IMG/VR virus record: IMGVR_UViG_3300019776_000145
Span: 1-48,885 of that record
Length of the DNA: 48,885 nt
From: a virus
Strand: one strand, 5' to 3'
Shown here piece after piece: positions 1-8,439 of this stretch. Every line of letters begins with the position of its first letter. Position 1 is the stretch's first letter. The translations under genes and the position numbers were made by a program. The notes below the pieces were generated by a model that ran no database searches, was not told where the DNA came from, and saw only the letters and a program-made list of their open reading frames with translations.

Positions 1-20
1 AACCGTCCCTACCCCAGCAT
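1..20. repeat. Terminal overlap, left copy
   Basis: These 20 bases are identical to 48866-48885. A transglycosylase reading frame continues without a break when the two copies are merged, so this is the overlap of a circular assembly and not a biological long terminal repeat. The circular length is then 48,865 bp. Confidence 0.93.
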
Positions 21-537
21 TATAAGAAGCTACTGCCTTCTCCTTATCACCTTGGTAGTAATCTAGCATCTTATCAAAATATCCTTTAGTGAAATTGATG
101 TAGTCTTCTTTAGTTTGCCCAGCTAAAGGGGCAATACCATATCCCGGATTCTTTCCAGTTTCAGGTTTAACTTGAGTAATTCCTAATGCACCAACACTAC
201 TCTTTAATAAAGAGCCATCAGGGAGTTGATGAACACCTCCACTCTCTGCTTGAATAAGATTAGGAAGTATCCCTGCTATAACATCTTTCTTAGACGGTTG
301 TATAGGTTTTACATACACCACCTTAGCTGCTTGCTGTGCTTCCTCCCAAGGGAGTAGTCCTTTACTAACTTTGTCTACAACATTTGTCACTTTATCCATT
401 ACATACTGAGAGGCTGACTTATAAGCCTGTTGAGCTTCTTCCCAAGGATTAGGAAGAGATGTAGACGGCTTGTTGCTTGTTATTGATACTGGAGTTGGGG
501 AGGAAGAGGCCGCCTGAGCCTCCTCCCAAGGAAACAT
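1..537 (-). CDS. Lytic transglycosylase, virion-associated (N-terminal part; gene crosses the contig junction)
   Basis: Starting at ATG 537-535, 179 codons run to base 1 and continue at 48865 down to a stop at 48776-48778, giving a 208-aa protein. An SLT-type muramidase fold is visible: catalytic Glu98 in the motif AESGG, then GALGITQV at 116-123 and AVASYNAGVG at 168-177. It would cleave peptidoglycan glycan strands, most likely locally during DNA ejection, since it directly follows the ejection-protein genes. The N-terminal region before the catalytic domain carries three copies of PWEEAQ (residues 3-8, 31-36, 63-68), possibly a virion-docking signal. There is no signal peptide, which argues against a lysis enzyme. 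In T7 this domain is fused to gp16; here it stands alone. Confidence 0.92.
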   Translation of the reverse strand, partial: MFPWEEAQAASSSPTPVSITSNKPSTSLPNPWEEAQQAYKSASQYVMDKVTNVVDKVSKGLLPWEEAQQAAKVVYVKPIQPSKKDVIAGILPNLIQAESGGVHQLPDGSLLKSSVGALGITQVKPETGKNPGYGIAPLAGQTKEDYINFTKGYFDKMLDYYQGDKEKAVASYNAGVGTV

Positions 538-541
538 TTCG

Positions 542-2389
542 TTATTTGCTTCCATCACCAGCTTTCACCCAATTAGCAGGATTGCGAGCATCCCCACCTT
601 TAAACGTATATCCATTCTTTACTGTCCCTTCCTGAACACCCTTCATAAATACTCCGGGCATTAATTCATGCTTGTGGTCTTCCCAATACTTAGCGTAATC
701 AGTTGTACCTTCTAAATGAGCGTGCATACGTATAAGTTGATCTAATCCTTTGGCAGCAGCATTAAGCTGTGCAGCATTCTTATCTGATCTAGTGGAATAA
801 GGGTCTTGACCAAACTTATCCATTTGAGCTACAGAAGAAGGACGCTCTAAAGGTTGCTTATTCTCAAATACAATATTATTACCCACCATCTTAATGGAAA
901 TATTATCACCTACGTGCGTAGCTGTACCTGTCTGCTCAGTACGTGGTAATGTAGACTCTAAGGTATTCAAGATTGCTTGTCTTACCTGAGGATCATATTT
1001 AGTCATAAATACTACCTGAGCATTCCTAGCAGTTTCCTTGTCTATCCTACCAGATACAGCCATCTTACCAAACTCAGAAGACGCATAGAAGGCTCCAGCT
1101 TCTTTTAAAACACGAGGGTCATATGCACCTGTCTCCAAGCTCTTAGTCTGCTCTAAAGTCTTATTAAGTAGCTTGGTGGCCTCTTCTGTAGCCTTCTCTT
1201 TATTCTCCACCTTGCCAGAATACAGATCAGTCAATCCTTGCTTCAATTGACCGAATAAAGCCTTGTCATTAGGAGTACCTACTACTTGTGGAACGTTAGG
1301 GGAATTCCCTACAACACCCATAGTGAACTCTTTGATAGGAACAGAAGCAAAGATGCCAACCATAGGATCACCCTTGAACAGCTCAGAAGCCACTACAGCT
1401 CTCTGAATCTGTGGATTGGTTTCTACAGCAGCCAGCTTAGCAGCAGTAATCAAAGATTTATAACGATTGTCCAGCATTGTAGCTTCATCACCAGACTTAA
1501 CACGTGGGTCTAAACGCTCAGAAATAACTTTATTCAAATCAGCAGAAATCTTAATCCAAGGAGCAGCAAGCTCTGGATTCTTACCTGCAATTGCTTGAAT
1601 AGCAGAATTAACCCTAATCATATTCATGTTATGATCTTGCAATGCGTCCATAGGGTTACGCCCCTTCTTGATTTGCATTTCCAAGTCATTAGCCACTGCG
1701 GAAATCTGATCTATGTTGGCAGAGAACACCTCACGTGTACCACGAGAAGCTTGTTCCTTAGCTTGATAATCTGCAAGAGACATATTGAAAGTTGCTTCAG
1801 CACGTTGTTCTCCTCGCTGTGCCCTCTCTTCAGCAGCTCTTTGAGTTGCCTGCCTAAAGTCGTCTTCTACACGTCTAGAAGTTCGGAATGTCGCAAGAGT
1901 TGCATTCTTAGCTTCATCACTCATACCATCATAGAAATGGTATCCCACCTTAGCAGCATCTAGCGTTTCCTGTTCCTTGATTTTATTCTGGAAGTCTACT
2001 TGACGTTGTGCTTCAGAAATCTCTGTACCTCCATATACAGATGCACGAGCCTGTGTCAACTCTTGTACATACTGTGGATAGCTTTGCAGCATCTTCATGA
2101 AGTTGGCACGAGAAGCTGTAGTTGTCTGAGAGGAAGACCATTGACCTGTAGTCAATGCATCAGAATAAGTTTTCTCATTATTGACGTATTCATTAATTAC
2201 AGCAGCCTTCCTTTGTTCAGCTTCTTCTTTACGAGTATCAGACAAGCCTTTAGCAAATATGTCACCTATCTGGCTGAATATTGGCATCATGCTTGTAGTA
2301 GCTGCTTGCTGTTGTACAGGAGCTACAGGGGAAGTTCCCTGACCTTGCGGGTCAGAGAGCTTCGTGGCTTGTATTCCAAAATCAGCCAT
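542..2389 (-). CDS. Putative internal virion (ejection) protein, 615 aa
   Basis: I do not recognise a catalytic domain. The protein is strongly helical and rich in Ala, Gln, Glu and Arg, with a charged coiled-coil-like stretch around residues 180-215. It lies between the 1696-aa ejection-type protein, whose stop overlaps its start by one base, and the transglycosylase, which starts 4 nt after its stop. That position and composition match the second large internal virion protein of podoviruses (T7 gp15-like in role, not shown in sequence). Function is inferred from context only. Confidence 0.72.
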   Translation of the reverse strand: MADFGIQATKLSDPQGQGTSPVAPVQQQAATTSMMPIFSQIGDIFAKGLSDTRKEEAEQRKAAVINEYVNNEKTYSDALTTGQWSSSQTTTASRANFMKMLQSYPQYVQELTQARASVYGGTEISEAQRQVDFQNKIKEQETLDAAKVGYHFYDGMSDEAKNATLATFRTSRRVEDDFRQATQRAAEERAQRGEQRAEATFNMSLADYQAKEQASRGTREVFSANIDQISAVANDLEMQIKKGRNPMDALQDHNMNMIRVNSAIQAIAGKNPELAAPWIKISADLNKVISERLDPRVKSGDEATMLDNRYKSLITAAKLAAVETNPQIQRAVVASELFKGDPMVGIFASVPIKEFTMGVVGNSPNVPQVVGTPNDKALFGQLKQGLTDLYSGKVENKEKATEEATKLLNKTLEQTKSLETGAYDPRVLKEAGAFYASSEFGKMAVSGRIDKETARNAQVVFMTKYDPQVRQAILNTLESTLPRTEQTGTATHVGDNISIKMVGNNIVFENKQPLERPSSVAQMDKFGQDPYSTRSDKNAAQLNAAAKGLDQLIRMHAHLEGTTDYAKYWEDHKHELMPGVFMKGVQEGTVKNGYTFKGGDARNPANWVKAGDGSK

Positions 2390-5300
2390 TATTTTTTACC
2401 TTTCTGCGAATTACGAACATCTTGTACATCCTTATAACGTTGGAGCATTATTGCTTTCTCTTGATCGTTTAAAGGAGACATTCTGATTTTATCTAAATAC
2501 TGTTGAGAGTCTGGCATACCAGAAGCACGGAACATATTGAGCAATAGCTGCTGATCTTTCCCCATCATGTCTTTAACCCATTGATCTTTAACCAATCGTA
2601 AGTCATTAGGGTCTGTAAAGGTACGCATCAGCATACTCTGAACAGCTTGAACATGGGCTATATCAACTGTCTCAGATTGTAAAGAATTCTGAACATAAGT
2701 CATAATATCTCTGTATTTAGACATTACTTTCTCTTCATGTTTCTTTTTATCTTGGGCAAGCTCTTGAGACATTTGATACAATTCTTTAGTAGACAAGGAA
2801 CTAAATCCCAAGAATGCTGCACCTATCTCTGGATCAGTTAATGTACTATCCAAAGTAACGCCATATTTATCTTGTTTCTTACGAGTCTCAAGCATAATAC
2901 GTGCATTATCTATTGTAGTCCATCCAGACGTAATCTTAGCAACATCATTCAATACTGCTGTGAACTTGGTAGGATTGTTAGGGTCTAGTTCTTCAAACAC
3001 GTTAAAGAATCGTCCCATTGTCAGCATTGCTTGAGGGATACGCCCCATTCTCTTCTGACCATTTACTCCATCTACTGCTAATACCTGTCCAGCAGGAGAA
3101 GCTGCAAACGCACCAAATGCACCTTGCTCTGTAAAGGCTTTATACATCTTAGCCCACCCGTCCAAGTCATAAGGAGATAATGAAGTGAAATCTACTCTAG
3201 ACTTTTGACCAGATTCATCTAAATGTGTGAGTGTATAATTCATCAGAGAAGAATATGCACCATACACCAGCAAGTCACGAGTGTCTTGATCGTCTGGGAG
3301 AATGTCTCCTCCATTCTGACCAGTTGCAGTCATAATAGAAGATACTAATCCAATAGGTGCTCCAAACATAATCATATCCCAGCCGATAATACGTAGCTTA
3401 GAAGCGGTATCAATCTTACGATTGGTTGCTAATGTGAACATCTTATGAGGCATCTGCAAGAATTGCAATACAGAAGAAGCAGAGCTTTGTGTATATGCAA
3501 ATTCACCAGCCTTATTCAAATCACCACTAAGAGCACGTGCTTCAGCAAATGCTTTGTCACGTATTGTTTTATTAGCTAAATCAAGCCCTTCTCTTCCATA
3601 CTTCTCATGTACAGCAGCCAAATGCATGAGCATGTTCATCTTCTCACCCATGTCAAAGCCTACCTTCTGGGGAGCAGAGAGCACCGATCCTATTGCTCTT
3701 TTCACAGGAGAAGAAGCGTCTGCCATAGACAATCCCAATCCGCGTACAAGACTGTTCCTGTCAACACCTGAAACCATACCACTGTCTTCCACAAACTTAC
3801 TAAACTCTGATCCAATCTTAGTGTGAGTAAGCTCTGTGTATTCTCCTAGATAAGCCATAATACGCTCACCAGTTCCTACAATACCTTTAGGATTGTATGC
3901 TGCCATACGCAATCCTTGGTTAGACTGTACAATCCATTGGCGTATTGGCAATGACATTCCGATGTAAGCTTGGAACACTGTACCTTTAAGACCATGTGTT
4001 ATAGAAGCACCTGATACACGGTTCAATGCTTGCTCTGCTTTAGAGAATCCAATCTTACCAGCAAAGTCAGCCATGATATGCATACCAGCTTGTATAGCTA
4101 CGTCTGTGGAGTTGATGTACCCATCTTCCAAATACTTGATGTATTCATAAGTTGTACGAGCATCTGACACTTCCTTACTTACGCTGCTACGTGCATCCTT
4201 AATCATTGTACCATGACGAGGAAACTCTTTTATCCCATGCTCATTCCGAGGGATAAACTCACCATACTGTTCCACAAATCGTGCCTTAGCTGTATCAAGC
4301 ATGGGGCGTGTAACTGTACGTCCTGCAAGGCTTTTGGCAGTCCTTACAGCGCTTTCCATAGGGTCTTCTACGAATGTACCAGCACCAATTATATTAGTGC
4401 CCTGAGCTGACGCCAAAGGCTGCCCACGAACTCGCTGAGCAATCCTACCAGATGTAGCATTAATATCCCAATAGCCATCACCGTCTTTAACCAGCCCACG
4501 AGCGTCTTCACGAACTTCATATCGCTTTCCTGTAACTTGTGATTGACTATTCTTGAACATCTCGGCATCTTTAGTATTACCAGCTACCGCTACTGTCTTT
4601 CTAGTCTCTTTACCGGAAGCATCTACAGAAACTTCATCTATAAACTTACTTCCTCGTTTATAAGTGACTGTGTAATATCCCTCACGATAGTTCAATATTT
4701 TATCTGTATCTCGAATAGCTCTTAGGTATTCAGAAGGATTGTTTCTTACAATCATATGGTCTACTTCAACACCATTGATTGTAACTGGCCTACGTAATAT
4801 TGCGTAATGGCCTCCTTTGTTATACAGATCATCCATCTCCTGTTGAGTCAGTGTACGTAATCCACCTGTCTGTGGGTCTAATACTTGACCAATATTCTTA
4901 TTCTTACCTACAGCTTTACCAAATAACTGATTACCATTAGAATCTAATACAGAATATCCTTGAGAACGTAATGTACGTACTAGGTCATGGTTTTCAAGAT
5001 AGAAATTCCTATCCCAAATATCTCTCCATAATTGTAAAGCATCAACCTCTTTATGGGAGAACCCTCTAGCGAATAAGTCCACAGGGTCATGTTTAAGACC
5101 TTTAAGGTTAGCTTCTTGGATATAGTCATTTAATTTAACCCTTCGTTCAACAGGCAAAGCATCCACTTCTGAACGGAATTGTCTAATTGGACGTAATAGA
5201 ATGTTTTCAAAATTAACAGATTGATCCACTGCAACAGATGCAGAGCCAGTTAATGTAGGATGTAGCATAGAACCGGGGTCTAACAACCAACGAGCAGCAC

Positions 5301-7479
5301 TTCCTCTGTCTTCAGAGATAGTAGAAGCAAGTCTATCTGTCCAGTTACGCTTAACATCCAATGGGTTCCAAGAAGTAACGCTCCTGTCCTCTACTGGAAT
5401 TCTGGAATTAACTTTTACAATATAGTCTCCAGATTTCTTTTCCATATCAGTTACAGGAACATAATCCATACCACGGCGTTCCATAACAATAATATCTTTA
5501 GAATCTACTGGATAACTACGTAATGCGTATTCCGCTTGAGCCTTCGCTTCAGCAGCAGATGTGAATGACCCACCTTCTGTACTATAATGGGCATCAATAA
5601 TCAGATGATCTCCGTCAGCACGTATCGTAGTCATTGCATCGTTAATCTTCAAGCCTGTTGCATTCCTGAAGTCGTGCTTAATGTTATTTACAGCCAAGTC
5701 AAATTCTTCAGGAGTATATCGTAATGCTCCGGTATTAGTTAATACATCAGAAAACTCTGCACTAACTTTATTCAATACCTTACCAGATTCAACACCTACC
5801 TGAGGGGCAATAGCATTAGCCAGAGCTTGTTCCTTAGAGACACCTGTTAGAGCTTGAGCTGTTTCTTCACCACCCTCATAGATAGCCTTAATCAATTGTC
5901 TTGCTACGTCTGGATTAGACTGCTCTACAGTAGAAAGAATAGAAACTGGGTTCTCACGACGGACAACGCTATTGATCTCTAGTCTTTTAATAGCATCTGC
6001 TATAGGATTGAGCTTACCTACTCCCGGTATTTCTTGCTTTTTTAACTGTGCAATTTGTTTATCAATTGCATCTAGTTTTTGGCTGACCTGAGAGGAAGAA
6101 CTATTGGTTTCAATAAAGTTTTTAAGACGAGACACTTTAGCTTCATAATCACCAGATAATCCAGAAATTTCAGAAGATGCTTTGGCTTGCGCATCTTTAA
6201 ACTTCATACCATCATCTTGGTACTTACGAGTAAGTTCTTTTAAATCTGGAATATCTTTATTGTTTTCTAGATTAGAAAGCTCTTTACGTGCTTTAGCTAT
6301 TGCACCTTTATCTGCAAGATTGCCAGCATCACCTAAAAGGGATGCTTTTTCCTCTTCAAGGTTTTTGATTTGCTTAGTTATGTCAGGAGTCCCCTGATCT
6401 GGGGTAGACATTCGGTAGGACAGGTTTCCCTGTGTTTGAGAATCTTTTCCAGCCTTTGTAACAACTTCTTCAGATGTTGCTGGAATACTACCAGAAGGTT
6501 CTTTACGTCCGCGCATAAACTCCGCAGTAGACTTTGCAGTTTTACCTGCACCTAACAGAGACTTGGCTTCACTTCCTACCCAGAAGGCATCCAGTAATGT
6601 CATGAAGTTACTAGCCCAAATACCTACGTCAGATTGACGAGGAGAGTCTAGCAGCTCTGTAGCTTTACTGAATTGAGTATATGCTGCGTCAGAAGAGAAT
6701 ATAGCACTGGATTCTTTAATCGACTGCAATATTTTCTTAGTGTATTCATAACGCTGACCCGGAGGGATGCTTTCCAGTGTCTCCTTAATCTTATCTTCAG
6801 AGGAACCCGGTAAAAGGAAATTCTTAGCCCATTGACCGATAGACTGAGGAACACCCATCTTCTCTTGCAAATTAGAAGAAATCTTACCTTGTACAATGTT
6901 ACGTCCAAAAGGCATCACTTCAGAAGCAGCAACATCCTTGGTAACCTGACCAGCAGTTTGCTCTGGAAGGGCAGCCATAAATCCATTCATCAATTTCTGA
7001 CGTTCTTGAATATCTTTATTGATAATATCCATAGATTCAGAAAGAGAAATGCGAGCTGCCTCTCCTCGAATGTCTTCTCCTTTAGAAGGAGCTTCCAACA
7101 TCTTGCTTGCAATAACTTGAGTAGGTTCTGGCTTAAAGTCTGAAGTTTGTACAACGTTCATAACTTTACGCTTTTGTTCCATAGAGATTGTAGGATCACC
7201 CATAATCTTAACCACAGAACCAATAGACTGACTCCGATTGACCAATGCAACCCTGTTCATAATTTCCTGATGGGTAGTGTCTTTTCCTTCACTACCCTCT
7301 TGCATAATCAGTCGGTAATTATCAATTACTTTATCAGGTTGACCGGAGATCATTGCAGAAGTGGCAGCACGATTCCGAACACTACTCATTGGGAGATTTG
7401 TTTGTGTTGGTGCTACATCAACCAATTCCGAAAGCTCAATCGGGTCAGGTGTGCCCATATCAGGCAATAATTCATCCAT
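2389..7479 (-). CDS. Very large internal virion (ejection) protein, 1696 aa
   Basis: This is the largest gene of the window. It is a soluble, mostly helical protein with a long charged region at about residues 370-480 that looks coiled-coil, and no obvious enzymatic motif; the muramidase activity sits in the separate transglycosylase gene. Its size and place after the tail-tube and small virion genes fit the T7 gp16-type core protein that is ejected into the host envelope ahead of DNA. It starts at ATG 7479, 7 nt after the upstream gene, and abuts the 615-aa protein gene (shared base 2389). The role is inferred from size and gene order. Confidence 0.75.
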   Translation of the reverse strand: MDELLPDMGTPDPIELSELVDVAPTQTNLPMSSVRNRAATSAMISGQPDKVIDNYRLIMQEGSEGKDTTHQEIMNRVALVNRSQSIGSVVKIMGDPTISMEQKRKVMNVVQTSDFKPEPTQVIASKMLEAPSKGEDIRGEAARISLSESMDIINKDIQERQKLMNGFMAALPEQTAGQVTKDVAASEVMPFGRNIVQGKISSNLQEKMGVPQSIGQWAKNFLLPGSSEDKIKETLESIPPGQRYEYTKKILQSIKESSAIFSSDAAYTQFSKATELLDSPRQSDVGIWASNFMTLLDAFWVGSEAKSLLGAGKTAKSTAEFMRGRKEPSGSIPATSEEVVTKAGKDSQTQGNLSYRMSTPDQGTPDITKQIKNLEEEKASLLGDAGNLADKGAIAKARKELSNLENNKDIPDLKELTRKYQDDGMKFKDAQAKASSEISGLSGDYEAKVSRLKNFIETNSSSSQVSQKLDAIDKQIAQLKKQEIPGVGKLNPIADAIKRLEINSVVRRENPVSILSTVEQSNPDVARQLIKAIYEGGEETAQALTGVSKEQALANAIAPQVGVESGKVLNKVSAEFSDVLTNTGALRYTPEEFDLAVNNIKHDFRNATGLKINDAMTTIRADGDHLIIDAHYSTEGGSFTSAAEAKAQAEYALRSYPVDSKDIIVMERRGMDYVPVTDMEKKSGDYIVKVNSRIPVEDRSVTSWNPLDVKRNWTDRLASTISEDRGSAARWLLDPGSMLHPTLTGSASVAVDQSVNFENILLRPIRQFRSEVDALPVERRVKLNDYIQEANLKGLKHDPVDLFARGFSHKEVDALQLWRDIWDRNFYLENHDLVRTLRSQGYSVLDSNGNQLFGKAVGKNKNIGQVLDPQTGGLRTLTQQEMDDLYNKGGHYAILRRPVTINGVEVDHMIVRNNPSEYLRAIRDTDKILNYREGYYTVTYKRGSKFIDEVSVDASGKETRKTVAVAGNTKDAEMFKNSQSQVTGKRYEVREDARGLVKDGDGYWDINATSGRIAQRVRGQPLASAQGTNIIGAGTFVEDPMESAVRTAKSLAGRTVTRPMLDTAKARFVEQYGEFIPRNEHGIKEFPRHGTMIKDARSSVSKEVSDARTTYEYIKYLEDGYINSTDVAIQAGMHIMADFAGKIGFSKAEQALNRVSGASITHGLKGTVFQAYIGMSLPIRQWIVQSNQGLRMAAYNPKGIVGTGERIMAYLGEYTELTHTKIGSEFSKFVEDSGMVSGVDRNSLVRGLGLSMADASSPVKRAIGSVLSAPQKVGFDMGEKMNMLMHLAAVHEKYGREGLDLANKTIRDKAFAEARALSGDLNKAGEFAYTQSSASSVLQFLQMPHKMFTLATNRKIDTASKLRIIGWDMIMFGAPIGLVSSIMTATGQNGGDILPDDQDTRDLLVYGAYSSLMNYTLTHLDESGQKSRVDFTSLSPYDLDGWAKMYKAFTEQGAFGAFAASPAGQVLAVDGVNGQKRMGRIPQAMLTMGRFFNVFEELDPNNPTKFTAVLNDVAKITSGWTTIDNARIMLETRKKQDKYGVTLDSTLTDPEIGAAFLGFSSLSTKELYQMSQELAQDKKKHEEKVMSKYRDIMTYVQNSLQSETVDIAHVQAVQSMLMRTFTDPNDLRLVKDQWVKDMMGKDQQLLLNMFRASGMPDSQQYLDKIRMSPLNDQEKAIMLQRYKDVQDVRNSQKGKK

Positions 7480-7486
7480 GTTATTC

Positions 7487-7999
7487 CTATCGTTTGCTTA
7501 GTGCTGGTGTCCCACTAAATGATTTAAATCCACCTGCTCCTTGGAATATAGACATACTCAGACCAAAGAGTTGATTATAATTCTGCGCAGAAATAGCAGC
7601 ACTCTGTGCAGCAAATCCAAAGTCAGCAGCGTTCTGTGCATACCCGCCAATACGCTTACCTGCTTCAGCAAGTCCTTGATTGATTCCTAGGTTATTTGCA
7701 AGCTGTGTACCCATTCCAGAGATTGCACCTGATTCTCCAGAGCCTCCGGTTGTACCTGTATTCTCTGACATTTGAAGCAACTGAGCACGTCTTACACGTT
7801 CTTCTCGAATCATCTGACGTTGTTCTTGTGCTTGTTTCTGATAATTAATTGCTGTCTGTTCTGATTGAATCTTACGATTTTCAGCAGCTTGTCCTTCCAA
7901 AGCAGCTCGTTGATCTTTACCGGCTTGGTAAGAACCATATGCCGAGTAAGCACCTACGCCAACTGCTGCTGCGGCAAGGAATGTAGTTAAAGCAGCCAT
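7487..7999 (-). CDS. Small internal virion protein, 170 aa
   Basis: The first 22 residues are a short Ala/Gly-rich hydrophobic segment, followed by a Gln/Glu/Arg-rich helix (about 30-75) and a Gly/Ser/Ala-rich C-terminal half. This is the usual look of the first small ejection protein of podoviruses (T7 gp14 position), which contacts the outer membrane or the tail channel. Its start overlaps the stop of the acetyltransferase-like gene by one base, so translation is probably coupled. No similarity can be proven here. Confidence 0.65.
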   Translation of the reverse strand: MAALTTFLAAAAVGVGAYSAYGSYQAGKDQRAALEGQAAENRKIQSEQTAINYQKQAQEQRQMIREERVRRAQLLQMSENTGTTGGSGESGAISGMGTQLANNLGINQGLAEAGKRIGGYAQNAADFGFAAQSAAISAQNYNQLFGLSMSIFQGAGGFKSFSGTPALSKR

Positions 8000-8439
8000 T
8001 ATGCTCTCTTCCTATATGAAAATTCTTCCAGATTAAATCCCTTCTTTTTCAAGAAGCTTTCTTTTACATTACTGGAAGGAAGTGTTGATAAGGAGCAATC
8101 TACTCCTAATAATTCAGCTTCATCCAATAAAGCATTTAATAGGAGTAATCCTGCTCGTGAATTCCTATATTTATCAGGGACGTACCAGAACATTTCTGCT
8201 AATGTGTACACCTCTGGATTATAAATATTTGGGATAATTAGAGCACCTAGTGCTCCAATAGGAACGCCGTTATCTTTACAGACAAAGGCGGTTCCCTGCT
8301 CTATTCCCATAAAAGCCAATCTATATAGATTTTCTTTATTAATCAGCTCTGGTCTTTTTAGTTCATTGGTAAGCATACTAACAGCAGCTTCTTCAACATA
8401 CCAGAGAATATCACTTGGTTGTAGTTTCTCAACAATCAT
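7999..8439 (-). CDS. GNAT-like acetyltransferase domain protein, 146 aa
   Basis: The length and layout match the GCN5-related N-acetyltransferase fold. A central strand precedes the segment YVPDKYRNSRAGLLLLNAL (about 87-105), which stands where the acetyl-CoA pyrophosphate loop and following helix lie, and the C-terminal part SFLKKKGFNLEE is a typical last GNAT motif (xxYxKxGF). It is placed inside the virion operon, overlapping the tail tube B start by 4 nt, a position where several podoviruses carry a GNAT gene. Substrate and reason for linkage to virion genes are unknown; the canonical Q/RxxGxG/A loop is degenerate. Confidence 0.7.
   Translation of the reverse strand: MIVEKLQPSDILWYVEEAAVSMLTNELKRPELINKENLYRLAFMGIEQGTAFVCKDNGVPIGALGALIIPNIYNPEVYTLAEMFWYVPDKYRNSRAGLLLLNALLDEAELLGVDCSLSTLPSSNVKESFLKKKGFNLEEFSYRKRA

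Noticed and set aside
1286-7574. Many plus-strand open frames opposite the ejection-protein genes (for example 2000-2437, 6832-7143)
   Set aside because: They mirror long, well-supported minus-strand genes; high Ser/Cys/Leu content typical of antisense frames.
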